A stretch of DNA of 64,000 bases. It comes from Ornithinibacillus gellani. Its GTDB lineage: Bacteria; Bacillota; Bacilli; Bacillales; Amphibacillaceae. The DNA is taken from NCBI RefSeq assembly GCF_003730295.1, contig NZ_QTSZ01000008.1:16903-80902 (forward strand), given 5' to 3'. The notes under the pieces were generated by a model, which saw nothing but the letters and a program-made list of their open reading frames with translations, did not search any database and was not told where the DNA came from. Below, one piece after another: positions 39,343 through 48,830 of this stretch. Position 1 is the stretch's first letter. Each line of letters starts with the position of its first letter. A program made the translations under genes and the position numbers.

Positions 39343-40698
39343 TTACAATCCTAACAAGGTGGAAATCAGCCATCCAGATCCATAAAATATCATGAACTGC
39401 ACGCCTACCCCAACCCCTAGAAAACGATTGAGCAAACCGCCTACCATCGCCATCGAAAAAGTAACAACAATTCCAACTAATCCACCTTTATAAAATGCTA
39501 GTAAGCTAACAATGCCGATAAACATACCAATAATTGCTTCTTGATTGATATATTTTAATATAATGACAGTAGCTTTGCGTGCATAATTCATTGAAAACGG
39601 ATATGCAATTACCGCTGCAATAATTAATCCAATCAATCCATAAATTAGGAAATCTACTGGTGATAGCATCGTATGTAGATTATGGACAGGCTCTGTTGTA
39701 AAAATAGGTGGCGCATTAAACAAGGCCTGTGCTGGACCGATTGCCACTGGACTAAGAGGAATTCCGAAAGCAATTAAAGGAATTAACGTTTCCGCTACAT
39801 AAGTTGACTCTGTTACAGCATTCATCGTAGATAAACTGGTTGTAGCTTTTTTATATTGGCCTTTTACTCTGGAACCGACCATTTCGCCCATTAAAGATGT
39901 CATTCCAACTGGGCTGAGTGCAAAGGTCAACGAAGAAATAAACGACGTGCCACCTACTGATGCTGTCTGTTTTTTCGTCAGCACCTTAAATGGATTAGGA
40001 AAATAACCAGACCATGACTTCTGCTCTGGGGCAAGTTTATATTCGTTCGGTTTATTCCTCGCAATCATCGGTCTAGCGCTATCAGATGTTGCTATTAAGA
40101 TAGCCGTAAGCATTGGTCCAATAGCAATTCCTAAAAAGAAGCTGATCGATAAACTATTACCTAAAATGGTTGTACTTACTAGGTTAAGTCCTTGAATGAC
40201 CATAGCCAATGGTACAATTAATAGAATGCTTGCCCAGCGACCTTTTGAGAAATAACCAATCAATACAGCAGCAGCTGTGAATATAATCCCTGCATTCTCT
40301 TGAAAAAATTCTCCAAACTGGCTTAAGAAAACAGCAAATAACAGGGAAATCGGCAGTGCGATAAAGGCACCAATAATTCCGCCCGAAATCATTTTCCGAA
40401 GTGCAATATGCGGCAAGCCAATTCGTCTCATAAAGTTAGCATGATCAAGCATTGGAGCAGCTGTTGTATCACCGGGTACTCCCATTAATGCTGTCGGTAT
40501 CGCGTGGGTTAAATGCTTGGCTAATATAGCCGACATAAAAAATGCGAAAACAGCTTCAGGTGGCGCACCAAGTAAAACAACAATTAATGTCGATGGTACG
40601 AGAATGGCAGTCTCATCTGAACCAGAGACAAGCCCAATTAATGTAAAGATGATTCCTGCCAATACTGCCAGGAGAATCGCAATGACGGTAACACTCAT
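39343..40698 (-). CDS. TctA-like tripartite tricarboxylate transporter permease
   Basis: 451 aa, about 10-12 membrane helices. The segment ALMGVPGDTTAAPMLDH resembles the TctA motif with NIPG-x-SSAATALDG, and the overall layout fits the family, but identity looks distant. Predicted large permease for a di- or tricarboxylate; the substrate is unknown. Overlaps the next gene by 4 bases. No TctC-type binding protein is visible in the window, which is unusual for a tripartite system. Confidence 0.7.
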   Translation of the reverse strand: MSVTVIAILLAVLAGIIFTLIGLVSGSDETAILVPSTLIVVLLGAPPEAVFAFFMSAILAKHLTHAIPTALMGVPGDTTAAPMLDHANFMRRIGLPHIALRKMISGGIIGAFIALPISLLFAVFLSQFGEFFQENAGIIFTAAAVLIGYFSKGRWASILLIVPLAMVIQGLNLVSTTILGNSLSISFFLGIAIGPMLTAILIATSDSARPMIARNKPNEYKLAPEQKSWSGYFPNPFKVLTKKQTASVGGTSFISSLTFALSPVGMTSLMGEMVGSRVKGQYKKATTSLSTMNAVTESTYVAETLIPLIAFGIPLSPVAIGPAQALFNAPPIFTTEPVHNLHTMLSPVDFLIYGLIGLIIAAVIAYPFSMNYARKATVIILKYINQEAIIGMFIGIVSLLAFYKGGLVGIVVTFSMAMVGGLLNRFLGVGVGVQFMIFYGSGWLISTLLGL

Positions 40699-41126
40699 TT
40701 TTGCTTATCCTCCTCTTCTTTCATAAACATATTGTAAATTCCCTGTTCCTTCATCTCTTGCGCAATTACTGGGTCATCCAATATCGATTGCCGTTCTTCC
40801 TCTATATCGAAATGAAGTTGTTTATACACATTTTCCAGTTCATCACTTGTATTTGGAACTTCATTTAAGGTTCGCTTTGGCTTAAATAGCAGCGTATTTA
40901 TAAATAAAGCAATTAAGCTGCCCGCTATCCCTAATAATAAAGCATAGGATTTCACCATTTCCGCTGGCGCGATTGAAGGGAAAACTTGTTTACCAATAAA
41001 ATATCCGATTAAACTAAAAGACACACTTATCGTAATCGTCATGATTAAATGCTTACCATAAACCGTGTCACCTATTACTTCCACATAAGTCCTATTTTTG
41101 TCATGATCTATCTTTTCTTCTGTCAT
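40695..41126 (-). CDS. small membrane partner of the TctA-like permease
   Basis: 143 aa. Two membrane helices (about 28-50 and 59-82), followed by an acidic cytoplasmic tail (FDIEEERQSILDDPVIAQEMKE). Overlaps the permease start by 4 bases, so it is cotranscribed. In standard systems the small subunit TctB has four helices; this one has two, so it is a partner of unknown type. Confidence 0.6.
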   Translation of the reverse strand: MTEEKIDHDKNRTYVEVIGDTVYGKHLIMTITISVSFSLIGYFIGKQVFPSIAPAEMVKSYALLLGIAGSLIALFINTLLFKPKRTLNEVPNTSDELENVYKQLHFDIEEERQSILDDPVIAQEMKEQGIYNMFMKEEEDKQK

Positions 41127-41379
41127 GTTGCATCCGTACCTCCTTCAAACTGTTTGGGGTTTGTCCCAATTGCCCTTTCTGTGTTAGACTTAATAATGGT
41201 TTTTCATGAAATATAAGCATTGTCTTCTTTTTCAAGCTAATTATTCAACAAGGTTGAATATTGAGAAACTTTGTTGAATTGTATATTTTTAGACTTTATT
41301 GCGGACATTATCGATTATAAACATTTTGCTTGGTGAAATGCTAGTCCTAACATGAATAAAAATAAATTATGAATATTAA

Positions 41380-41420
41380 AAAAGTGGGACAATCAGGGTT
41401 TAGCCCTGTGTCCCACTTTT
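41380..41420 (-). terminator. terminator overlapping the 3' end of the FMN reductase gene
   Basis: AAAAGTGGGAC / GTCCCACTTTT with an inner CAGGG / CCCTG stem. The last codons and stop (TGA at 41395-41393) of the reductase gene lie inside it; T-rich tail on the minus strand. Confidence 0.85.
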
Positions 41421-41959
41421 ATTGGTTCATCTTGATGTCCTTGTATTTTTCCTAAAAAGTATGCTAGTTGTCTCTCTGTTCGCTGTCGCAAGTTTTCGTT
41501 TACTATCAATTTATCCGCTGTTTTATCTATATCACTATCCTGGAAGTATAGTCCTTTCAAATTATGTCCTTTTACAGTAGCTATTAATGGTTTTAAAGCA
41601 TATTCCAATGCAAGTAAATGTGATGTGCTTCCACCTGTCATGACTGGTAAGACATAGGTATCTTTTAAAATATCTGGTGGCAATAGATCAAATAGTGCTT
41701 TTAGCACACCAGAATAGGAAGCTTTATATACTGGTGATCCAATAATAACACCATCCGCTGCTTCTAATTCTGTTGCAATTGCTTTTATTTTATCATGGTT
41801 AAAGTTGGCAGAAAGTAATACTTCTGCCTCCACGTCTTTAACAGATAAGTGTTTTACGGCAAATCCTTGTTGTTCAGCCCTTCTTCCCAAATAGTAAAGC
41901 ATTTGTTCCGTTCTTGATAAAGCGGAAGGACTTCCCGAAAAAATCACAATGTACTTCAT
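41393..41959 (-). CDS. SsuE-like NADPH-dependent FMN reductase
   Basis: 188 aa, flavodoxin-like fold. VIFSGSPSALSRTEQML near residue 5 and IIGSPVYKASYSGVLKALFDLLP around 73 are SsuE-family signatures. It supplies reduced FMN to the two monooxygenases upstream in the operon (inference from context and family). Last gene of the operon. Confidence 0.85.
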   Translation of the reverse strand: MKYIVIFSGSPSALSRTEQMLYYLGRRAEQQGFAVKHLSVKDVEAEVLLSANFNHDKIKAIATELEAADGVIIGSPVYKASYSGVLKALFDLLPPDILKDTYVLPVMTGGSTSHLLALEYALKPLIATVKGHNLKGLYFQDSDIDKTADKLIVNENLRQRTERQLAYFLGKIQGHQDEPIKVGHRAKP

Positions 41960-41982
41960 TGCTTTCCCCCTTTCCAGCTTAT

Positions 41983-42249
41983 TTAGTTGTTCAATACTAC
42001 GGCTAATGCCTTTTCAACATATTCAATGCCCACTTCAGTAACTGCTTTATACACATTATTTTGACCTATCTCAACGACTGGAACATGCCGGATGCCATAT
42101 TTTATTGCTAATATATCCCTTCGATCATCATGATGCGTTACATCAATGATTTGATACGATAAGCCCTTTTCTTCTAGATATGATCTAATTTCATCACAGT
42201 AGCTGCAACCTACTTTTGACCAGACGATTATTTCCTGTTTACTTTCCAA
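41983..42249 (-). CDS. glutaredoxin-like protein (CmoI/YtnI type)
   Basis: 88 aa, thioredoxin fold; redox motif CSYC (SKVGCSYCDEI) and the cis-Pro segment GIRHVPVVEIG. TTG at 42249 is chosen because GAGGG lies 6 bases upstream; an ATG 18 bases earlier has only a weak site. In B. subtilis ytnI (cmoI) belongs to the ytmI operon for S-alkylcysteine use. Confidence 0.75.
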   Translation of the reverse strand: MESKQEIIVWSKVGCSYCDEIRSYLEEKGLSYQIIDVTHHDDRRDILAIKYGIRHVPVVEIGQNNVYKAVTEVGIEYVEKALAVVLNN

Positions 42250-42294
42250 CCTTATCCCTCGCTTCATTATATTTCTCTTTTAAAACTGTTCAAT

Positions 42295-43623
42295 TCAAAG
42301 AGAAGGCTTTGTTTTTTTCTGGTAACGATTTTCTTTAAATGAAAGCCCTAAGTTACCACGCAATGTGCCTTTTTGGTAGCTTGGATCAACATAACCCTTT
42401 TCTATTAAGATTGGTATCACATGTTGGAGGAAGTCATCGTATTGTTGACCTAAAACATGCATACTAATCACAAATCCATCGGCCGCTTCTTTATCTATCC
42501 ATTCCATCATTTTGTCTGCAACTTGTTCATACGTACCAAAAAATTCACTTTTTGGTGTTGCCACACGTAAAGCAACTTCTCTAAGCGTTAAACCTTCCTC
42601 TCTTGCCAGCCGTTTAATTTCATCCGTAGTCGACTGAAAGCTGTTCCTGCCAACTTCCCCTATATCGGGAAATGGTTCATCAAGTGGAAATGGTGTAAAA
42701 TCAAAATGATCAAAGTAACGTCCTAAATAATGTAATGCTTCCTTTATATGAATCAAATGTTTTATTTCTTGATATGTTGCTTGAGCTTCTTCTTCTGTTG
42801 CCCCAATTATTGGAGATAATGCAGGCAATATTACTATTTCTTCTCTGCTCCTGCCATGTTTAGCAGCTTGGGTCTTTACGGAGCGGTAATATTCTTGAGC
42901 CTCTGCTAAAGTCGTTTTATTAGTGAAAATTGCTTCCCCGTGTTTGGCAGCAAAACGGATTCCTGTCTTAGATGCACCTGCCTGAAAAATAACGGGCTGG
43001 CCTTGAATGGAACGTGCAATATTTAACGGCCCTTGTACATTAAAAAACTCTCCCCGATGATTTAAACGATGCATTTTATCAACAGAAAAAAACTCCCCTG
43101 TTTCACGATTTCGGACAAATGCATCATCCTCCCAGGAATCCCATAATCCTTTTGCTACCTCTACATATTCGTCCGCCATTTGATATCGTAAGGCATGTGC
43201 TGGATGATTCCCTTTATTAAAGTTTGCCGCACTTCCTTCAAGTGGAGATGTGACGACATTCCAGCCCGCACGCCCATTTGATATATGATCTAATGAAGCG
43301 AATTGACGTGCAATATTAAAAGGCTCACTATAGGTGGTGGATACAGTTCCGACCAATCCTATCTTTTGGGACACAGTTGCAAGTGCTGATAACAATGTGA
43401 TTGGTTCAAAACGATTTAAAAAGTGGGGAATCGATTGCTCGTTAATATGAAGTCCATCTGCAATAAACACAAAATCCAGTCCCGCCTGTTCAGCTTTTTG
43501 GGTTATATTGATATAATGGCCTAGATTAATACTGCCATCTGCAGGCACATCTTCTGATTTCCAGGAATTCATATGACCGCCTGGCCCTTGAATGAGAATG
43601 CCCAGCTTCATTTTCTTTGACAT
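42295..43623 (-). CDS. CmoJ/YtnJ-like flavin-dependent monooxygenase
   Basis: 442 aa, LLM class, NtaA/SnaA/SoxA/DszA group. MNSWKSEDVPADGSINLGHY near residue 18, RAGWNVVTSPLEGSAANF, and the GQPVIFQAGASKTGIRFAA segment. Uses FMNH2 from the reductase to oxidise its substrate; the B. subtilis homologue acts on S-alkyl-cysteine derivatives (Chan et al. work as I recall it). Inference: same role here. Confidence 0.85.
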   Translation of the reverse strand: MSKKMKLGILIQGPGGHMNSWKSEDVPADGSINLGHYINITQKAEQAGLDFVFIADGLHINEQSIPHFLNRFEPITLLSALATVSQKIGLVGTVSTTYSEPFNIARQFASLDHISNGRAGWNVVTSPLEGSAANFNKGNHPAHALRYQMADEYVEVAKGLWDSWEDDAFVRNRETGEFFSVDKMHRLNHRGEFFNVQGPLNIARSIQGQPVIFQAGASKTGIRFAAKHGEAIFTNKTTLAEAQEYYRSVKTQAAKHGRSREEIVILPALSPIIGATEEEAQATYQEIKHLIHIKEALHYLGRYFDHFDFTPFPLDEPFPDIGEVGRNSFQSTTDEIKRLAREEGLTLREVALRVATPKSEFFGTYEQVADKMMEWIDKEAADGFVISMHVLGQQYDDFLQHVIPILIEKGYVDPSYQKGTLRGNLGLSFKENRYQKKTKPSL

Positions 43624-43644
43624 TTTTTCACTTCCTTTTCTGTA

Positions 43645-44439
43645 TTATTCTTCATCCTCCAGTAAATCCACCCCGAAATACTCCATAGAAATCTCTGAGA
43701 ACCTCCCGTTTTTTTTCAAAGCTTTTGCTGCCTGATTGAGATCTGAGATTAAAACATCATTTTCTTTTGTTTTTTTAAATGGCATTGCCACCGGCTGGCT
43801 GCCAAATGGTTCTGCAACAATGCGTAAAGGAAGACCTTTCTTGCTAATTTGTGCCATGATCTGCTCTCTGCCAAATACAAATCCTTCCACTTTACCTGAT
43901 GCTACGTCCGTGTAGACGACATCACTCGATTCATACGTTATAAGCTCGTATTCTACATCTGGATAATGTTCCTTTAATACATTTTCAAAATTTGTGCCCA
44001 TGATGCTAGCGATTTGTTTTCCATTTGTATCTTCAATTGTTTTTAGCGTCGTGTTATTTTCTGCCGTAGCTATCACCGCTTTAGAACTGTAGTAAGGATC
44101 TGTAAATTGATAATCCTTTCCTCTTTCAGCAGTTGCAGCAAAATTGGAAGCTGTATCTATTTTTCCAGATTGTAAATTTGCTAACACGCCATTCCAATCC
44201 GTTAGCACCCATTCTATTTCATAACCTGCTTCCTTAATAATCGCTTTAATGATATCTGCACTAAATCCTTTCATTTCACCGTCTTCCTTATAAGACGTGG
44301 GAAAACCATCTGGTGTTGCTCCTACTCTGATAATCTTCTTCCCGGAAGCACCAGCAACATCTTTATCCTTTCCATTCTCACCACAACCAGCAGCAAAGCC
44401 TAACAATAATACAATGAGAAATAACAACAGCTTTTTCAT
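43645..44439 (-). CDS. amino-acid ABC transporter substrate-binding lipoprotein
   Basis: 264 aa. Lipoprotein signal MKKLLLFLIVLLLGFAAGC with Cys at about residue 19, then a periplasmic-binding type 2 domain (RVGATPDGFPTSYKEDGEMKGFSADI). Related to TcyJ/TcyK, which bind cystine or S-substituted cysteines. AAGGAGG before ATG. Part of the operon with one permease and one ATPase gene. Confidence 0.85.
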   Translation of the reverse strand: MKKLLLFLIVLLLGFAAGCGENGKDKDVAGASGKKIIRVGATPDGFPTSYKEDGEMKGFSADIIKAIIKEAGYEIEWVLTDWNGVLANLQSGKIDTASNFAATAERGKDYQFTDPYYSSKAVIATAENNTTLKTIEDTNGKQIASIMGTNFENVLKEHYPDVEYELITYESSDVVYTDVASGKVEGFVFGREQIMAQISKKGLPLRIVAEPFGSQPVAMPFKKTKENDVLISDLNQAAKALKKNGRFSEISMEYFGVDLLEDEE

Positions 44440-44465
44440 TTTTTTCCTCCTTATTTTTCAAAACC

Positions 44466-45137
44466 CTACGTAACATAGGCTTTACTTATTCGTTGTTCAT
44501 ACCATCCTTGCAGTTGACTATATAAAAAAGTGATGACCCAATAAATTAATCCCACCGCTAGATAGGCTTCAAAAAAGCGCAAATTTGCAGATGCCATCAT
44601 CTTCCCTTGTGCCAACAATTCCGTAACACCAATCGTAAAAGCTAGGGAAGAATTTTTGATTAAACCGATAAACATATTTCCTGTTGCTGGCAGTGCGTTT
44701 CGAACTGCTTGCGGTAAAACAATTCCTCTCATTGCTTGGGCATAACTCATACCGACAGATGTGGCTGCTTCTGCCTGACCCTTATCCACAGACTCCAATC
44801 CTGCCCGAAATATTTCAGCTAAATAGGATGAGGTATTTAGGCTAAAAGCAATAATTGCCGCTACTCCTGCCCCGACTTCATTCAATACTGGAAAGATTTG
44901 TGGAAGCCCAAAATAAATCATTAACAGTTGTACAAGCACCGGTGTCCCTCTAAAAAATGAAATGTATACTTTTGCTAATGAAAGTAAGACAGGTACTTTA
45001 TTTACTAGAATGATAGATAGCATAACGCCAATTATGATCGCAATCCCCATCGAAACAACTGTTAAATATAAAGTGATAGGCACATAATGTAGTAATTCCG
45101 GGATAATTTGCAGTACGTAACGAAAATCAATATCCAA
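44466..45137 (-). CDS. amino-acid ABC transporter permease (HisM/TcyL-M type)
   Basis: 223 aa, five membrane helices; the EAA loop is seen as EAATSVGMSYAQAMRGIVLPQA. TTG start at 45137 with GAGGAGG upstream. Only one permease gene is present, whereas the B. subtilis tcyJKLMN set has two (TcyL and TcyM); a homodimer is likely. Confidence 0.85.
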   Translation of the reverse strand: MDIDFRYVLQIIPELLHYVPITLYLTVVSMGIAIIIGVMLSIILVNKVPVLLSLAKVYISFFRGTPVLVQLLMIYFGLPQIFPVLNEVGAGVAAIIAFSLNTSSYLAEIFRAGLESVDKGQAEAATSVGMSYAQAMRGIVLPQAVRNALPATGNMFIGLIKNSSLAFTIGVTELLAQGKMMASANLRFFEAYLAVGLIYWVITFLYSQLQGWYEQRISKAYVT

Positions 45138-45164
45138 GGAAATTCCTCCTCTCTTAATAGGTAA

Positions 45165-46166
45165 TCAGTTTCTGACCTTACCCTTTTTGGTTAGCTTACT
45201 TAATAACGCAAAAGATTGAAGACGCTTTGCTTCATTTCGTATTGGTGTGTGAATGATAAATTCATCTATTTGGTGGGTAGCTGCTAAATAATCGATCTTC
45301 GTTTTCACAGATTCTAAGCTGCCCGCAATCATCTCAACTGTCTGTTCCTCGACTTTAAAGGATTCATTTGTCTGGTCACGATATATTTCGATTTGTTTTA
45401 CAGACTGGACCGATATCGAACGCCCACTTTCGGTATGGATTTTATATATTTTATAATCTGCCGCTTCCTGTTCAGCTTCTTCCTGCGTTGGAGCTGCAAA
45501 AACTGCTATTGCAATCATAAACTTGCCCGCTGGATAAATCACTCGATATTCCTGCAACGTTTTCTGAAGATGATCCTTTTGACTGTTTAAGAAATATGCA
45601 TAGACGAAATTCGTTTTCTGTTCTGCTGCAAGCCGTGCGCTATTTGGACTGGCACCCAATAAAAATACTGGAAGTTCTTCCTTTGGTCTTGGTAATGCTT
45701 TTGCCCCGTATAATGGATGGTGTTCCGGCAATGTATCCAGTATCAGCTGATTGAGTACTGCAAATCGCTCAGCAAATTCAATATCACTGCCGACCCCATA
45801 ACGTAATGCTCTTGTTGAATAGGAAAAACCACCTGGCGCTTTTCCTATTCCAAGTTCAACTCTCCCAGGTGAAAGTAATGTTAGCTGTTGAAAATCTTCT
45901 GTTACCTTGTATGGACTATAATGCTGAAGCATCACACCACCAGAGCCAAGCTTAATGGTGGTGGTTTTTGCTAATAAATGAGAGATTAGTACTTCTGGTG
46001 ATGTACCAGCAAGATTCTGGGATTGATGATGTTCTGCCACCCAAAAACGTTCATAACCCCACTGCTCCGCTTTTTGTGCCAAATGAATGGTACTTTGCAA
46101 AGCATCTTCTGCCGACTTTCCTGCAAATATTGGACTTTGATCCAATATTCCTAATTGGTATCCCAC
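45165..46166 (-). CDS. CmoO/YtmO-like flavin-dependent monooxygenase
   Basis: 333 aa, luciferase-like (LLM class, MsnO8). GYQLGILDQSPIFAGKSAEDAL at the start, RFWVAEHHQSQNLAG, and SPGRVELGIGKAPGG. AAGGAGG lies 2 bases before ATG 46172 but 8 bases before GTG 46166, so GTG 46166 is preferred. Together with CmoJ, glutaredoxin and reductase it completes the ytm/cmo-type oxidative cleavage set. Confidence 0.85.
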   Translation of the reverse strand: MGYQLGILDQSPIFAGKSAEDALQSTIHLAQKAEQWGYERFWVAEHHQSQNLAGTSPEVLISHLLAKTTTIKLGSGGVMLQHYSPYKVTEDFQQLTLLSPGRVELGIGKAPGGFSYSTRALRYGVGSDIEFAERFAVLNQLILDTLPEHHPLYGAKALPRPKEELPVFLLGASPNSARLAAEQKTNFVYAYFLNSQKDHLQKTLQEYRVIYPAGKFMIAIAVFAAPTQEEAEQEAADYKIYKIHTESGRSISVQSVKQIEIYRDQTNESFKVEEQTVEMIAGSLESVKTKIDYLAATHQIDEFIIHTPIRNEAKRLQSFALLSKLTKKGKVRN

Positions 46167-46194
46167 AATCATTCCCTCCTTATTTACATGCTTT

Positions 46195-46989
46195 TTACTG
46201 TACCAATTCCTTTATATAATCCATTGGATAGACTGCATCCATTCGCTCAGAGGTATTTCTATGAAACTCCCTTAAAAACTGCTTCGTTCTCTCCTGTTTT
46301 GGGAAATCAAAAATTTCTTCTGGTGTTCCTTTTTCGACAATCACGCCATCTGCCATAAAAATGACTTGATCAGCAATCTCACGAGCAAAATTCATTTCAT
46401 GTGTCACAATAAGCATCGTTTTATTATTATTTGCAATCTTAGTAATAACTCGCAATACTTCCCCAACCCACTCGGGGTCCAGTGAGGAGGTTGGTTCATC
46501 AAAAAGAATGGCATACGGGTTTACAGCAAGTGCTCTTGCAATTCCTACCCTTTGCTGTTGTCCACCAGACAGGGCAATAGGATATTGATTTTCTTTTTCT
46601 AAGACTCCGACTTGTTTTAGTAATTCTCTTCCTTTCTTTTCTGCAGCCTCTTTCTTTATTTTCTTGGATACAATTAAGCCATGTGTCACATTTTCTAGCA
46701 CTGTTTTATTTTTAAATAAATTGTAATGCTGGAACACCATAGACGTTTGTAATCGCAGTTGATTTACTGTAGTTCGATTGGATTGTTTCGCATGCACTGC
46801 TGCTTCACCAATTTTGATATATCCAGAATCAGGTTGTTCCAAAAAATTCAAGCAACGAAGAAGTGTCGATTTTCCAGATCCCGATGGACCAATAATGGCT
46901 ACCACTTCCCCATCATTTACCTGGAAACTGATGCCTTTTAAAACTTCCGTATCTTTATAGCTCTTCCGTATATTTGATACGCTGATCAT
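46195..46989 (-). CDS. amino-acid ABC transporter ATP-binding protein (TcyN type)
   Basis: 264 aa. Walker [10 protein letters not shown] (about 31-39), Q-loop FQHYNLF, signature [15 protein letters not shown], Walker [17 protein letters not shown] at 46989 is preferred, GGGTGG 6 bases upstream. Energises import of cystine or S-substituted cysteine (inference from neighbours). First gene of the operon. Confidence 0.9.
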   Translation of the reverse strand: MISVSNIRKSYKDTEVLKGISFQVNDGEVVAIIGPSGSGKSTLLRCLNFLEQPDSGYIKIGEAAVHAKQSNRTTVNQLRLQTSMVFQHYNLFKNKTVLENVTHGLIVSKKIKKEAAEKKGRELLKQVGVLEKENQYPIALSGGQQQRVGIARALAVNPYAILFDEPTSSLDPEWVGEVLRVITKIANNNKTMLIVTHEMNFAREIADQVIFMADGVIVEKGTPEEIFDFPKQERTKQFLREFHRNTSERMDAVYPMDYIKELVQ

Positions 46990-47057
46990 AAACATCCACC
47001 CTTCCATTTTATATTTAAGTATTCCTAGTTGTTTACTCAGAATTGAAAATTGAATAA

Positions 47058-47086
47058 ATTATAGCACCTATTCAAATAACTTACAA
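47058..47086 (-). promoter_or_regulatory. sigma-A promoter of the cmo-like operon
   Basis: Minus strand TTGTAA (47086-47081), 17-base spacer, TATAAT (47063-47058). The region around it contains short repeats GAATAGG and AATAGGC that could be regulator sites. No T-box or S-box leader is visible. The 302-base gap 46990-47291 holds this promoter and the family B repeat. Confidence 0.65.
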
Positions 47087-47144
47087 TAGGCAAATAGATT
47101 ATTTCGAAAGTTGTGCAATCAGACTAAAGACGGGGTTGTTGTTT

Positions 47145-47275
47145 GAGGCCGGCCCATGGAAGGCGGTAGATTTATGGGGTGACGAAGCTGATTAAAAAAA
47201 TGAAAAAGAGTCCCAGTAAAAATTAATTTACTGAAACTCTTTTTGTTGTATTTCACTGGGTTTTGTCCCAGACTC
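47145..47275 (-). repeat. interspersed repeat family B, copy 2 (also ald terminator)
   Basis: 131 bases; the minus strand starts GAGTCTGGGA and ends GGCCGGCCTC, alignable with 2071-2202. The inner hairpin AAAAAGAGT-TCAGTAAA / TTTACTG-ACTCTTTTT follows the ald stop by about 50 bases and ends in T residues, so it is probably the ald terminator. Confidence 0.75.
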
Positions 47276-47291
47276 TTTCGATAAAAAGTAT

Positions 47292-48407
47292 TTATGATAA
47301 TAATTCTTCTGCAGAAGTAAAGGTTAATCCATGTGCTTCTGCAACACCACGATTGGTTACTTTTCCACGCATGGTATTAATACCCTTTTGTAATGCTTGA
47401 TTATCCTGACAGGCTTGCTCAAATCCTTTGTTAGCAATTTGCAAAGCATAAGGTACCGTAGCATTGGTTAATCCGATTGTTGCTGTTCGTGGAACGGCAC
47501 CAGGCATGTTAGGCACAGAATAATGTAATACGCCATGCTTCACATGTGTCGGTTCATCATGGGTAGTGATTCGGTCACTTGTTTCAAAGATACCCCCCTG
47601 ATCAATTGCAACATCGATGACAACAGATCCTTCAGACATACTTTTGACCATTTCTTCTGTTACTAATTTTGGTGCTTTAGCGCCAGGGATAAGCACAGCC
47701 CCTATGACAAGATCAGATGCTGCAACAGCCTCTGCAATATTTAATGGGTTGGAAATCATTGTACTCAACGACGAACCAAAAATATCATCGAGCTGACGAA
47801 GTCTTTCTGGATTTAAATCAATAATGGTAACATCTGCACCTAGACCGACTGCAATTTTTGCAGCATTCATCCCAACAATCCCACCACCGATAATCGTGAT
47901 TTTTACACGTTTCACGCCAGGGATACCAGCTAATAACACACCTTTACCACCATAATGTTTTTCCAAGAACTGTGCTCCAATTTGGGGCGCCATACGACCG
48001 GCAACCTCACTCATTGGAATAAGCAATGGTAAGGTACCTTGATCCAACTGTACGGTTTCATACGCAATCGATATAACATTCTTTTCCAATAATACTTTTG
48101 TGAGTTCTGGCTCAGCTGCAAGATGCAGATATGTAAATAGAATAAGCCCTTCTCTAAAATAATGATATTCTTCTGGTAATGGCTCTTTCACCTTTAACAC
48201 CATATCTTGCTTCCATGCTTCCTCTGGTGTATCAACTATTATCGCACCGACTTCTTCATATTGTTCATCCGTAAAACCTGCACCAAGTCCTGCGCCAGTT
48301 TCTACATAAATGTCATGATTTGCATTTCGGAATGATAACACCCCTGCTGGAGTCATTGCTACTCTGTTTTCATTGTTTAAAATTTCCTTTGGCACACCAA
48401 TTTTCAT
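47292..48407 (-). CDS. ald: Alanine dehydrogenase
   Basis: 371 aa. [23 protein letters not shown] start, [19 protein letters not shown] site [20 protein letters not shown] (about 173-192). Converts L-alanine to pyruvate and ammonia; needed for spore development in B. subtilis. GAGGGG site before ATG. Confidence 0.96.
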   Translation of the reverse strand: MKIGVPKEILNNENRVAMTPAGVLSFRNANHDIYVETGAGLGAGFTDEQYEEVGAIIVDTPEEAWKQDMVLKVKEPLPEEYHYFREGLILFTYLHLAAEPELTKVLLEKNVISIAYETVQLDQGTLPLLIPMSEVAGRMAPQIGAQFLEKHYGGKGVLLAGIPGVKRVKITIIGGGIVGMNAAKIAVGLGADVTIIDLNPERLRQLDDIFGSSLSTMISNPLNIAEAVAASDLVIGAVLIPGAKAPKLVTEEMVKSMSEGSVVIDVAIDQGGIFETSDRITTHDEPTHVKHGVLHYSVPNMPGAVPRTATIGLTNATVPYALQIANKGFEQACQDNQALQKGINTMRGKVTNRGVAEAHGLTFTSAEELLS

Positions 48408-48499
48408 TTGAGAACCCCTCCACTTTGGTTAGCTTAACCATTTAGCACGATAAAGTATGTCTATTGTATCAAAATCTCTCCAAGTTGCAAAATGATGTA

Positions 48500-48533
48500 G
48501 CACTCCACATCCAATTTTTTGAATGTGGAATGC
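48500..48533 (-). terminator. terminator of the 52-aa gene
   Basis: Minus strand GCATTCCACATTC / GGATGTGGAGTGC, 13 pairs with two wobbles, 8-base loop; only a weak T tail. Confidence 0.55.
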
Positions 48534-48538
48534 CTTGA

Positions 48539-48697
48539 TTACTTTTTCATGTTATTAAAATGATGGATACCTTTATTTGGATGCAGCTGATCTTCAGCTA
48601 CACCACTTTGATAGCTTTCGAGGAGCTGATTTTGCACTGCCGCAATGCCTGATTCATCTTCAATGAGCTCTTTTTGTTGCCTTTTTTTCGGATCCAT
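48539..48697 (-). CDS. small hydrophilic protein, 52 aa
   Basis: Hand-translated: MDPKKRQQKELIEDESGIAA, then VQNQLLESYQSG, ending HHFNNMKK. Strongly charged, no membrane segment. A near-perfect AAGGAGGTGAAC ribosome site is 6-7 bases before ATG. Between ald and uspA; no family recognised. Confidence 0.7.
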   Translation of the reverse strand: MDPKKRQQKELIEDESGIAAVQNQLLESYQSGVAEDQLHPNKGIHHFNNMKK

Positions 48698-48830
48698 TAC
48701 GTTCACCTCCTTGTCTTAGTTTGTGTATACGTGCAGTATTTCAGACTGTTTTCTTTTTCCAATTCAAACGGATTATGATGTATAATAAAAGGGTAGAGAA
48801 TAGTGATGAATCAAAAAGGAGTGGAGACGA

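Noticed and set aside
46990..47144. T-box or S-box leader for the sulfur operon
   Set aside because: No T-box sequence or SAM-riboswitch core is visible; only a plain promoter.
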